Below are positions 29,101-40,023 of a stretch of 64,000 bases of DNA, in pieces. The notes beneath the pieces are model-generated. The model worked only from the letters and a program-made list of their open reading frames with translations, was not told the DNA's origin and did not search any database. Both the position numbers and the translations under genes were made by a program. The stretch comes from Lytechinus pictus. Taxonomy: Eukaryota; Echinodermata; Echinoidea; Temnopleuroida; Toxopneustidae. Where the stretch lies: assembly GCF_037042905.1 (NCBI RefSeq), contig NC_087252.1, positions 831,501 to 895,500 on the forward strand. Reading direction: 5' to 3'. The stretch's first letter is position 1; each line of letters begins with the position of its first letter.

Positions 29101-32100
29101 TAAGCCAAACATAATAATCTATAAACTCCATCACTAAATAAACCCTAATAATTACCTTTACATTATTCTCAACCAAAATCTCTATTACAATCCTAACTCT
29201 AACCCTATGCCCTCTGAGATATAAGACCTGAGCAAATGTCATAGGAGAAAATGTCGTAGGAGCAAATGTCGTGTCACCACAAAGTGGGTCCCACTTTGTG
29301 GTTGTCTATCCCCCCCACCCCTCGATTCATGAAAGTAAAATTAACCTGCCACCGCCCCTAATTCAACGGAAGAAAAATAACTCAAATGTTAGGCATGTTA
29401 GAGCGACCTCAGCACTGACAGTTATCCGACAGTTACCATAGTAACCATCCGACAGCTGTGCTTCTCAGCCAATCAAACCGAGGAAAGATAAAATGTCGAT
29501 TAAACGCTTTTCAGAACGTTCAACATCTTATCTTTCAAAATGTGTCCCATTTTCAGCGGTAATAATCATTTTTTAGATGATATTGATTGACTAATACACA
29601 ATCATGATGGGAAAATTTTAATTCATTTTATTAGTATGTTGATGTATAGTCGTTTACGGATAAGGGATAATAAGACGTTTGATTGTAAAGGAAATTGATT
29701 TCTCAAAGACGTCGGTGTTATGTATATTTTTGTCACTTTCCTAATCGGTGTTGAACACTGTTACGCCTTGGGTGTTAAGGTTTTTATTTTCTGCGTCGTC
29801 AAAAATCATCAGGTGTAAATATTATACATAAACTGCTATGTTGTTTTATATCAAAATTATTAAATTGGTGCTGATGGTGCTCAGTTCTTTAAAAATTAAT
29901 TCAACCGGGCCCCAAAACTAAACAAAAAAAAGCGTCCCAATCGGATGTTGCTCATATGCCTGTCAGACAAGAATGTCAACATAATATTTGACTTTATCTT
30001 TTTTTCTTTTCAAAGTCAAATGACAAGGTTTGATAACCGGTTTGATCAATAATGCATTATCATCTTTTCATGCTGCGCTCTACTTAATTTACCTGTCGTA
30101 AACATGGCAAATGATTTTCTGTTCCATATCAAATATGATATTTCCTTTTGTTTCAGAAAAAAACAACCTTCATCGTTTAAATGAATTTCCGCCAAAAACC
30201 AGACCTCGCACGCCCTTGGTATAGAGGGTTGATCAGATGATGAACAACAACAGATGTTATTTTGTAATTTTGGAACAATGACTAATTGTGACGCAAAAAG
30301 TTTACCTTTATTACAGTCATTTTCCCCAGTATTTTGTATGCGAGTTTGTAGCCTCTGTTTAATTCAAGTCATTCATTTTCATGTGATATTGCAAAAAAAA
30401 ATTGTCGTCAGGCTCTTGATACAGTGAACAGGTAATTCTCCGACCCCCCCCCCCCCCCCCCCCCCCCCCAGTAAAAGTGCATGTCACTATTTTAAGTCAT
30501 TATCATTTTACATCACTACAAGATCGGGTGCGTGATTGATATCTGTGTATTTTGTTGTTGTTTGTTTATACAAAAACCTTTCTCAAGAAATGGGTTGAAA
30601 ATTCAGGATATAATCTCTTTTTTCAAGCATTCTAATATCCAATGACTAAATTTACAAAGTACATGTAAATACTCAAAGGGTGTAGTCCCCAAACAAGAGA
30701 GGGCGCTAGATGTCAAACGTATTTTTTTTTAAAGTATGAATAAACATCCAATTTCCAAAGACCACTATAATACAATCGTGTTGTTATGAACTATTGATCG
30801 AAGATGTGGAATGATCCTCGAGTATCATTGAGTATAAAGGCGACCGCACACCTTACGACTGGTCTGCGACCCGATTTTAGAATAAAATGTAGTAGTATTT
30901 GATGCTAATATTAAGACTTGGAATATCTTACTGTGTAATGTTCTTAATCATCTTACGAATACCAATGATCAAATTTGTGACTATGCTATCATCCTTCTTA
31001 AAATAAAAGCGAATTTGATATCTAGTCGCAATGACGTCATAGCAGTCGTACGATTGGCTACGATTTGAAACTAATTTGGACTTTACTCCAAAATAAGGGC
31101 TTGCAATCTTTCAAAATGGTTATAATATTATTATTTCAATTAATTTTAACCTCAAATAAAATGATATGTTCCATTCACATCTTCAAAAAATGAGCAAAAT
31201 GCGATTTGTTCCAAAATCGGGTCGCAGACCAGTCGTAAGGTGTGCGGTCGCCTTAAGACCGACCTTAACCCACCGGGGAAGGTGCATCTTTCCACTGGAA
31301 GGCCCTATATTAGTGACGTTGATTTACATGAATGGTATCTTGTTCCCTACTCTTCACGCCCCTTCTCCAGACACACTCATTCAGACGAGCAACATTCTCC
31401 ATGTGTTTTCTTTATTCTTATTTATTTATTTTTTAAGATTTAGATTTGTATCTATAGATTTTATTTCCGTTTTAACGTTAACTTCTCTTAAAACAAGTGC
31501 ACACCGAGTTATTATATAGCATTTCCATTCATTAATTTTGAATGCAGGATAAAAACAGCAAATAATTAAAGAACACTCCCCCCCCCCCCCCCCCCCCTCA
31601 CCCGCCAAAAAGAACTAAAATGAAATGAATAAACCGACAATATGTGATCGTTGGTTTACATTCGATAAATAAATGAGAATTAAAAAGTGATATTAGTTGA
31701 GTAGAATTGTAGTAACAAAGCATAGGATCATCATCATCATCAACATCATCAACCTCACCATTTCTATTAGTTTTATTATTATTATCACTATTATCATTAT
31801 TATTGTTATTGTCATTATTGCTATTATCATTATTATTACTAGTATTATTATTATTCAATTATCATTATTATTATTATTATTATCATTATTATTATAATTC
31901 AATTATCATTATTATTATTATTATTATTATGACAGTTCTTGTTATCATTTTCATGAATTTCAGTGAAAACAATGAGCAGTACGTAAGACATGCCAAGACC
32001 CCCCCCCCCCCCAAAAAAAAAAAAAAAACGAAAGTAGAGGGCGTCAACACTTTGCACTGTTACGTTCGTAGGCGGTAGGTGACTGCTTTTCTGATTATGA

Positions 32101-35100
32101 TTTTTTAGTCAGTCATCCAACTTCATAGGCATAAAGATAATATTGAAACCTATATATAAATAAAAAATTATGTACGTAACTCAAATAATAACTTTAACAA
32201 GTCTCAATACTCTTCATGTATCCCGAGGAATAGACCTCTGGCAAGATTGAAAGCTGTCAAGAATAGAATATATATATATTAATTCTAAAAGTTGATTTAA
32301 AGAACAAGGTCAAAAAGAATTTAAAGAATGTTAGATAGCGGTCTAATCAGGATTGTCTTGTCTGGTCTCTGGTATAACAGGACGACCAGCAAGGAGAGAG
32401 GACAGATCAGCCGAATCCGGTAGTGATTCTAGCAGCAGTAGCAGTAGTAGCAGCAGTAGCTCCTCCGAGGAGATAGATAACCGACCACCAACTGTTGCGA
32501 CCACCACTACGACGACCACCACAGCCCCGACCACGCAACCGCCTACTACCGCGATGCCAGTCATGACGACATGCGTCGTTCGAGGTGACGGCATCCTAGT
32601 CTGCCGTCCAGTGGCGGCCATTCCCTAGTTCGTTCTTTGGACCAAATAACAGCACTGGATTTTTAAAGAAGATCGGATGAACATCGTTTTGAAGAGGAGA
32701 CAGATGACAAACAATTTAATAATTGAGAGAAGACCGCTTGGCATCTGCGTTTCAAGCGAAAGTTCTTGTTCTGCGTTAGACCCTAGACCCGAACATTGCA
32801 TTTGACCTTGAACCGATATAAGCCAAATAAAACGAACGGTTTACATAACAAAAACCCTGAAAGTTAACACAACATCTTTGACAGAATTTAGGCCTGAAAT
32901 TAATGTTAAAGTTAATTCACTAATGACACCCTGTCCTGAAACCAACCGGTGGGTGTTTTATAAAGCTGTTCCCTTAAGCACGACTGGTGCTAAATAATCA
33001 CCAATGAACATGTAATGGTGAATATCATTTACCACAAGAAATGATAACCAGTCGTTCTCATAAAGTCACTCTTAAGTTACGAACGGCTTTATGGAACGGC
33101 CCCCAGGGACCCCGTTCCATAAAACATGCTAAAATAACAAATTTGCAATAACAGTTTAAAGCTACTGAAATCCTTCAATTTGATTGGCTGATGGTAAACT
33201 TGTAGAAAGTGTGCATTTAACATTATAACGAGTCTTTATGAAACGGGCCTAAGATATCTTCACTCTTCTACAGTATCATTCCATGTCAAGGTGATATTCA
33301 TTGGGTAAATGTACTACTAGCAATATTTCATTTTATGATATTAACATAAGTTAGCCTCTTTTTACTCTGCGCTAAATCTCCTGTAAACTAATCCAGTATT
33401 TATAATACCATATTTTGATAAGTTCCCACTTGTCGGGTATACCATGAACCTTGGATGTACCAACGCAGGGACCGCGGAACCGTTATGAAAAGGAGGTGGT
33501 CTGAAATCGCATGAAATACAGTTTTATGATGGTCAGTTACTGGGGTTTATTCTTTAGTTGGTGTTGTTGCATAGTTACTGGTGAAAGTGAAATGGGTAAT
33601 CCAGCCCCCTCCCCAACCCACCCCCCCCCCAACTTCCCGGTTATGCTGCCCGTGCAATAATCCCACATGACTCTCTTTTCCATTCCAGTAACTTTATTTC
33701 TCTGTTTATACACTGCATGGAAAGGTGATTTATCACAATTTAGTTTCCTTGCCTTTTGCCCATTCTTTAAAAGTATTTGGGTGTATTTTCGGGTTGTTTT
33801 TTTTCCATTTCATTTATATCACAATCATATCCACGAGGCTTGCAGTTGCATTATTTGTGTAGTATATATTTCAGCAATGACGTAAAGAAAGGGTGGAGTG
33901 CAATGTTATAACATTTTTGTTATTATGTAAAAATCTATCCAAAATTTAATTTTTACATTTTTGTAAAAATTTTCTTTATCAGCCTTTTAAGCCACTATGT
34001 ATTTGAGTACATAATGAGCAACCTAATTATGAACCAAAAAATAGAGCTTAGGTGTAGTTTTGTCAATTGCTTGACAGGAAGGGGCAAATAAATATCTTTA
34101 TACATGTACTAAGTTTGTTTTGTGTCAATACAAGAATGGCGCTTACAGCATGTACAGCACTTTAGTGTTGTATCATTGACCTAGGTCCATGGTGTTCATA
34201 GTGTTAATAATGCTCCTGCGACATTTTGCTCCGGTCTTAATATCTTTGGACATCGGATTAAAGTTAGGATTGCAATAGAGTTTATTTTGTCCGGAATAAT
34301 GCAAAGATAATGATTAGTGTTCATTTAGTTTTGGAGGTTAGATTTTATGTTTGGCTTAACGAGCAGAATTTCCATCGGAGCATTTGTCGCCGGAGCAAAT
34401 GTCCTGGAACTTATTAAAATATAGCAGACACAATGACAGATTGAGTAAATATGGTTGCTTAATATCTGGATTTATACGATATGGTGACCCTTAGTCAGAT
34501 ATTTGTTTGTATCCGTAAGGGTTTTCACTTGCATGTTCTTATATAACTTTACAATATTGATATCTGAACTTTACTTAAGCACTCCACTTCGAGATCAAAT
34601 CGACTGAACCAACAAAATTTTCAAAGTCAGATGAAAAATAACAAATATTCACGGTCCACGGCGATGTTGTGTTCCAAAGACTTAGGCCTAAATATATCTT
34701 TAAATTATCACTAATTTGTTGTTCTCTTTGATCTTCCTTTATTGATTTTATTGAAAGGACAGTTACGTGGTCATGTACCTCTATAATTGTGCAACGTTAT
34801 TATTGAAAAATTGCACCCAAAAGAAGTAATTATGATGCCTTTAATGGGTGCCAACTTTTTTTAGTGCGCGAGATTTATCTTAACATAGCTGTATCTATTT
34901 GTATATTTTGGGTTTTTTTATAATTATATGTATAAAACTGCAACTCTATGACTTATAGTGGACATTATACTGTTAATTAAATTAATATAACATAATGCAA
35001 ATTGGTTTTGTCATCATGGATGCTGCACTGCAAAAACTCTGGTGTTGATTTAACACCAGCCCGGAATATATATATGTCCGCACCAGAAAAGTATTGAAAC

Positions 35101-38100
35101 AACACCAGTTTGGTGTCAAACCGATGCTGTTTTAATACTAATTGGTGTTTATAAACACCTTTCTGGTGTTAGACCAAAACGAAACTGGTGTTGACATAGA
35201 TTCCGGGCTGGTTTTAAATCAACACCGGAGTTTTTGCAGTGTGTATCTTCGGGATTCTATTTTGTTTTCTTCATTTCCCAATGAGTGGAGGTTATGCCAT
35301 TTGAAACTGATGTGCGGAAATCTATAGGTAGGCAATGGATGATTTCAAGTCCGGTGTTGGCGTTGGTGTTGGTTTTGGTGTTGAAATTTGGATTGCTTCC
35401 CCTAGCTCCAAAACCTATCCTGAGTTTGTTAATGGTCAAGTCCACCCAAAAATATGTTGATTTGTAAAAATAGATAAAAATCAAACTAGCATAACACTGA
35501 AAATGTTATCAAAATCTGATGTGAAATAAGAAAGTTATGACATTTTAAAGTTTCGCTTATTTTTCACAAAACAGTGATATGCACATTCCAGTGACATGCA
35601 AATGAGACAGTCGATGATGTCCTCCACTCACTATTTCCTATGTTTTCTATTGTTTGAATTATACAATATTTCATTTTTTACAGATTTGACAATACGGACT
35701 AACTTGACTGAACCATATAGTATTAAACAATGCCTAATTCCACATGTTCATGGAGAAAATACCCGTTGTTTCACTTGAGAATGAGTAGAAAATTAGAATA
35801 TTTCATATTTCATATGATAAAATACAAAATGAATAGTGAGTGGATGACTTCATTAGTCTCCTCAATTGCATATCCAGCAGGATGTGAATAAAACTGTTTT
35901 GTGAAATTAAGCAAAACTTTAAAATGTCATAACTTTCTCATTTCACATCCGATTTTGATAAAATTTTCAGTGTTATGCTTGTTGGATTTTTCTCTTTTTA
36001 TTCAAAACAACTTTATGTTGGGGTGGACTTGTCCTTTAAACTGATCCAGATCACATTATTGACATCTCAACAACTAGCATGACTAGTGAGTGACTCTTCA
36101 GGACCATCTTCATTTTATGTTTGGTGTTATACTCGTTATAAAAATGAATTAACACCAACACCAAAAGGTCATTACTGAACTTGAAATCACACAATATAGG
36201 CCTACTTAGAAAGTAGGCGATGTGAGAATATATTTTGATGAAAGAGGGGGTTTGGGGATGGTGAACGAAATAAAAGGGTGAGGGCGAAACCAGAAATATT
36301 GAGAAAGAGTTTTTAGTGATGTGCGTATGTGAAAGTTGAGAAATTATTAAGGAAATATAAATGTAAAGGCTAAGGGTGCGTTTATCCGCCACTTTTTTAA
36401 CCTAGAATCATGATCTGAATCATGATTCAAATCATGATTCTGCAGAATCACGATTGCGTTTAGTCGAAATTGAATATAATCATGATTAGAATCACAAACA
36501 CGAAAAAAGGGGCGTTTGGAAAGACGTTTCTGCAGAATCACGTACGAAAATGTTCGAATAAACGATATCGTGATTTGAATCATGATTATATGACCTCACT
36601 GTTGTGTCGGGCTACTTTTGGTTTGACTCTTACCAAGCTCAAGGCGCTCTTTTTGCTCATTGTATGTACATGATCATGTACTACGCATGCATTTCTTGTC
36701 ATATTCAAATTCTGTGTTGGTCATTGCATCATCCACTACTTTTCATTTTTTTGGTCATGTCTTCAAGTTCTAGTAAATGAATTAACTGGACAGAAAATGA
36801 TCTCAGTTGTTGTTGAGTACACCAATATCAAATTGGATCTACGCTGAAATTAACTCCCGAACACCATTTTGGATAAACTAACAAGATGAATATAAGCATA
36901 TGGACCCTATATGATAGAAGTAAACAAAATGGGGGTATTTCGAGAGCCAAAACACGTGCGAAAAACTTCCTCTGTCAAACTGCGCACTAGTGATGCGCAC
37001 TGGATTGGCCCGAATCTGAGGAGAAACAGCATTGGAATGATGGTCGTCTAAACGCTGATTCTGTGATATTGTGATTCATGTTTGTGTTTTGAATCATGAT
37101 TCAAATCATGATTCAAATCATGATTCTGGCTTGAGGTCGCATAAACGCAGCCTAAGAGAGAGAGAGAGAGGGGGGGGGGGCCAGAGGAGGGGCCATGACC
37201 GGACATCTGTGTCAGTATACCATGTACAGGAGAATGCGGCCGAAAATTTGGTCAGGAAGGAATTAGAGCCGGTTCTCGGAACACTATCGACCGGCGGATT
37301 CAGAACCAATTTCTGTTCGGCAGATTTCGTTCTTAATTGCTATCGTTTCTCGATCTCCAAGCCGCACGGTACTCATTTCCTTCAAAATTATAGAGGACCT
37401 ACAACTTTTGTTTATCTATTTTAATAGGAAGATAAATAATAAGAAAATCAAACCGCGGCAGCCCAGCAGATATGGTTCGAGTAAAGAACGATATCTGCCG
37501 TTTAAAACGATACCTGCCGGCGGATTCCGCCGGTGGAACAAGATCTGCTGCTTCACCGTCGAGACGTGGGCAACAATCTAGAAATCGGGAGCAAATCAGC
37601 AAATACAATTTCCTGAAGTAGTATGATCTAGTATGTTATTGCAATATTTTCCCCATCTTCCCTTTTAAAGAAACAAATAATTAGCTTTGCGTTAACTCGT
37701 AAGGATTGCCGAAATTGTTCGTTCTATTTCGACCGGTCAAAGAAAAAAGTCCAAACAATTTTTGCTAACATGCCCCGATACCCACGAACAAGTTCGAAAG
37801 TTTTCGCACATCGACGATGAATAAATCCTGAAACGTACATGTATATAGCAAATACAGGTCAAATCACAATAAAGTCTTTGTATATGGTCGGTGAATTGGA
37901 ACAGCAGTTTAGTCGGTGACTCCTGGACAAACGACATAATTATTGGCGATTTTTCTTTATATTTAGTTCCCACTTTCAAAATTCACATCACGATTCAAAC
38001 TGTGCTCTTAATCGTGTTGTAATCGTAATGATCGTATCAGATCAGTCGTGGCAATCGTATTGATCGTAGTAAAATATGGAATGGTTCAAATATTTTTGCG

Positions 38101-39514
38101 ATCAGTTACGAAAGGCCAATCGTGGTAACTGATCACGCGACAATTGGGATCGAGCCATCAGATCTGACACGACGGACGAAACTTCTGATCCGAGTCCACC
38201 AATCCTCAACAAAGACTTCATTTTGATTTGACTTTTGTATTTTCAATACATTTGCTAAGTTGTAGGATTCATTCTGCATGTTCTGCGTCCCAATGCTCTT
38301 CAAAACTCTTTGAAGACGATGTTGACGAAGTTTTGGCGAAGTTGCCGATTTGTTTTTTCGACAGTGATTGATCATCATCGAAACTACATCATACACAGTA
38401 AAACCGCTGTTTAAGATTTTATTCAACGCTGTTTACTATATGAACCTTACAGTATTTGTTTAACCGTTCAAACAATCATGTTTAATCGCTGATGTGGTTT
38501 ACGGTACACCATGTGAAGTGTTATAGAAACAGTGGATAGAAGAGAAGAAATGGATAGGCGAGAAAGTGGAGATTTGAGAGTAGAGTATTCTTTCTTGAAA
38601 GTAGTCCTGAAAAGGACTGTAAACCAGGAAAGATTGATGAGTTGAGAACAGCTTGAGTAGTAGAGCTAATGAGAAGATGCTGGCTTGAGTCGGCGAGTAG
38701 AGATGATGAGTAGTAGAGAGACTCGACGTTTCGGGCAGGTTGACTGTCCGTCTTCAGGAGTACTTTCAGGACTACTTTCAAGAAAGAATACTCTACTCTC
38801 AAATCTCCACTTTCTCGCCTATCCATTTCTTCTCTTCTTCTATCCACTGTTTCTATAACACTTCACATGGTGTACCGTAAACCACATCAGCGATTGTACA
38901 TACCACCATGCAAACCTTCAAACAACATCTAATCATGTTTAATTTATTGAAAATTAGATATTGAAAATTAAACTTTGTTGCTTAAGATTTAAACAATTAT
39001 TTAAACTATCTAAACAATTACTGTAAGGTTCATATAGTAAACAGCGTTGTATCATTTTTTTTTTTACTGTGTATTCTCGTTTGGCTTTTGCGAATGATGC
39101 ATGATTATCGAAAACTCTAACGGTCAAATTCCATATTCTGTTTCTCATATGATAATTCTTTTTTTTTTATTGAATCATTTCCACGCAACAGGGAGACCTC
39201 GAATCTATCGGTCCGCTGAATCAGATGACAGCGACGAGTCTGGCGGGAGCAGTGACTCCTCGGAAGAAAGCAACAAACCAGCTAAAAACAAGACACCACC
39301 GCCAACCACCACCACCACGGCTAGTCCCACCACATCAGCCACCACCACTGCCCCGACCACAACACCCACAACCACCCCATCTACCACGACGACTGCAACA
39401 ACGACTACGCCAATGACAACGAATCCAACAGTACCTGTAGCGGTCTTAACCACATGTGTACCGCGTGGTGATATCGGGTTCGAATGTTTTCCAGTCACTC
39501 CTGGCAGATCGTAG
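26065..39514 (+). CDS. Secreted Ser/Thr-rich protein with a Cys-bounded RGD loop, two alternative terminal exons
   Basis: I do not recognise a named family. Exon 26065-26137 encodes a 24-residue signal peptide and ends in phase 1 at GTGAGT. Two downstream exons (32381-32628 and 39192-39514) both open with GRP...RSAES after a phase-1 acceptor, and each ends in a stop followed by AATAAA. Spliced products would be 106 and 131 aa. Both have an acidic Ser-rich part with SSEE, a Thr/Pro stalk (about 20 or 50 residues) and the same end: TTCV-x-RGD-x4-C-x-PV. Seen: signal peptide, stalk, RGD, matched Cys spacing and phases. Known: RGD in a disulfide loop is a common integrin ligand form, and Thr/Pro stalks are commonly O-glycosylated. 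Inferred: a secreted or matrix adhesive ligand made in two stalk lengths. Alternatively these are two genes, with one first exon not found. Confidence 0.7.
26173..26412. repeat. Two-copy tandem duplication, ~131-bp period
   Basis: AGAAGTTGCGATCGA...TTACAATTTTGAGCTCATT and the following CATTCATTAT.TTGATGA block occur at 26173-26281 and again, slightly diverged, at 26304-26412, each ending in a C-run. It starts 36 bases after the exon 1 donor. Confidence 0.8.
26420..28860. other. Intron 1 of the RGD-loop gene, no separate gene seen
   Basis: Contains a purine-rich tract at 27100-27430 whose open frame (Gly/Arg/Glu-rich) has no start context or homology, (ATT)n at 28068-28130, and otherwise unique DNA. 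Confidence 0.35.
29086..29275 (-). mobile_element. MITE with GGAGCAAATGTC ends, copy 1
   Basis: Its reverse complement aligns along its length with 34207-34411, sharing GTTAGGATTG.AATAGAG, TATGTTTGGCTTAAC and CTCCT.CGACATTTGCTC. The TAACCCTA-like motif inside belongs to this element and is not telomeric. Confidence 0.6.
29300..30830. other. No gene seen in this part of the intron
   Basis: Unique AT-rich DNA with a 25-base C-run near 30446-30470. No coding or TIR structure is supported. Confidence 0.3.
30838..31253. mobile_element. TAA-flanked MITE, AGGCGACCGCACACC family
   Basis: TIRs of about 45 bases (AGGCGACCGCACACCTTACG ... CGTAAGGTGTGCGGTCGCCT) are almost perfect. TAA lies on both sides (30835-30837, 31254-31256), as in Harbinger-type insertions. 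The 117-codon frame at 31166-31519 straddles the element edge and is not a gene. Confidence 0.85.
31580..31610. repeat. C-run
   Basis: A homopolymer of about 20 C; its length is likely to be sequence-error prone. Confidence 0.8.
31720..31932. repeat. (ATT/ATC)n microsatellite
   Basis: ATT and ATC triplets with occasional GTT. Frames here on both strands (poly-Ile, poly-Asn) are repeat translations. Confidence 0.93.
32381..32628 (+). CDS. RGD-loop gene, terminal exon A (short stalk)
   Basis: Acceptor TATAACAG at 32380, phase 1. It encodes GRPARREDRSAESGSD, a run of 13 serines, EEIDNRPP, a Thr/Pro stalk, then CVVRGDGILVC and PVAAIP, TAG. In the 106-aa product the cysteines are residues 89 and 99 and RGD is 92-94. 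RPAR fits a basic RxxR processing site, and SSEE fits S-x-E kinase sites. AATAAA at 32826-32831 supports a terminal exon. The serine run uses AGC/AGT codons and may vary in length between alleles. Confidence 0.72.
32826..32831 (+). terminator. Poly(A) signal for terminal exon A
   Basis: AATAAA 198 bases after the exon A stop. No better signal lies between them. Confidence 0.5.
32948..33255. mobile_element. Two adjacent 'TTATAAAG..GGAACGGCCC' MITE remnants
   Basis: TTTTATAAAGCTGTTCCCTTAAG...GGCTTTATGGAACGGCC (32953-33100) and CCCCGTTCCATAAAACATG...TCTTTATGAAACGGGCC (33111-33249) have inverted ends of a common invertebrate MITE style. TSDs are not resolved. Confidence 0.5.
34207..34411 (+). 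mobile_element. MITE with GGAGCAAATGTC ends, copy 2
   Basis: Left CTCCTGCGACATTTTGCTCC and right GGAGCAAATGTCCTGG are inverted, with a duplicated GCATTTGTCGCCGGAG inner end. It is the same family as 29086-29275 in the opposite direction. Confidence 0.6.
35026..35241. mobile_element. 216-bp foldback MITE rich in GGTGTT/AACACC
   Basis: Perfect outer ends CACTGCAAAAACTC / GAGTTTTTGCAGTG and inner TGATTTAACACCAGCCCGGA / TCCGGGCTGGTTTTAAATCA. The centre repeats (A)ACACC and GGTGTT. No coding potential. Confidence 0.8.
35433..36035. mobile_element. TTAA MITE 'AGGTCAAGTCCACC', copy 3
   Basis: Same family as 10392-10965, with TTAA at both edges (35429-35432, 36036-36039). Internal GACAATACGGACTAACTTGA and TTTCACATCCGATTTTGAT match the other copies. 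Confidence 0.8.
36373..37153. mobile_element. TIR element with AATCATGATT palindromes
   Basis: Left AGGGTGCGTTTATCCGCC and right GGTCGCATAAACGCAGCCT are inverted. Just inside both ends are repeats of AATCATGATTCAAATCATGA. The interior has no recognisable protein. The TSD is not clear. Confidence 0.65.
37160..38390. other. No gene seen
   Basis: Intronic DNA with a (GA)n/G-run at 37156-37180 and loose ATCGTAATGATCGTA-type repeats at 38010-38140. No supported coding frame. Confidence 0.3.
38394..39071. mobile_element. TA-flanked foldback element with two nested inverted repeats
   Basis: Outer ends CACAGTAAAA / TTTTACTGTG sit between TA dinucleotides. Inside, 38484-38613 and 38763-38896 are inverted copies of about 130 bases that differ mainly by one TTC insertion. 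The ~150-base spacer carries GACTCGACGTTTCGGGCAGG, a hammerhead-like end on the minus strand. It lies 120 bases before terminal exon B. Confidence 0.75.
39192..39514 (+). CDS. RGD-loop gene, terminal exon B (long stalk)
   Basis: A T-rich tract ends CGCAACAG at 39191; entry is phase 1. It encodes GRPRIYRSAESDDSDE, a Ser-rich acidic part with SSDSSEES, a lysine/proline hinge (KPAKNKTPPP), a ~50-residue Thr/Pro stalk, then CVPRGDIGFEC and PVTPGRS, TAG. In the 131-aa product the cysteines are 113 and 123 and RGD is 116-118. AATAAA is only 11 bases after the stop. An in-frame ATG at 39149 would give a hydrophobic leader from the splice tract; this is probably chance, but it is an alternative start. 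Confidence 0.72.
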
Positions 39515-39524
39515 TTCAAACGCT

Positions 39525-39530
39525 AATAAA
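39525..39530 (+). terminator. Poly(A) signal for terminal exon B
   Basis: AATAAA lies 11 bases after the exon B stop, which would make a very short 3' UTR. Confidence 0.5.
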
Positions 39531-40023
39531 ACATTATAAAAGAGGTATGGGACGATCCAGACAGATGGTCCATGAGGAGAACATCATCTACAAAACTTGT
39601 TTAGATTTAAGAGCTGCACTCTAAAAGAAAATCAGTATATAAAAAAGAAATGGATAGTTAATCGGGTCAGCTGGATGCAACTGTAAATCTTATTTGAATA
39701 TTATTTTTCTGGTCGTATTTTACCAGAATATAGTCAATATTTCTGACTAGAATATGCGTCAGGATTGTGACTATAGACATCGGTTACACCCAGCTGACTT
39801 CTGATCTAGTCAGTTTGACTGATTAGTTTTTTTTTAAGAGTGTGCATACACGAAGTATCAATCTACCCCCATCATTTCAATATTTATAATACAAACATAA
39901 TTATTTCCGTGGGGAGTGCATTGTCTGGGACGTAATAAGAAAGTTTCATCCAGTCATTTGCCATTGATTTGTGGACTAGCGCCATCTTTTGTCTCCGTCG
40001 TGTTCGTTTTATTTCGAAGACCA

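Noticed and set aside
29100-29215. Telomere-like TAACCCTA motifs
   Set aside because: They are irregular and align to the MITE copy at 34207-34411, so they belong to that element.
39149-39191. Start codon for an independent exon B gene using the hydrophobic leader MIILFFLLNHFHA
   Set aside because: This is the splice pyrimidine tract; the homologous exon A has no equivalent leader and both share the phase-1 acceptor. Kept only as an alternative.
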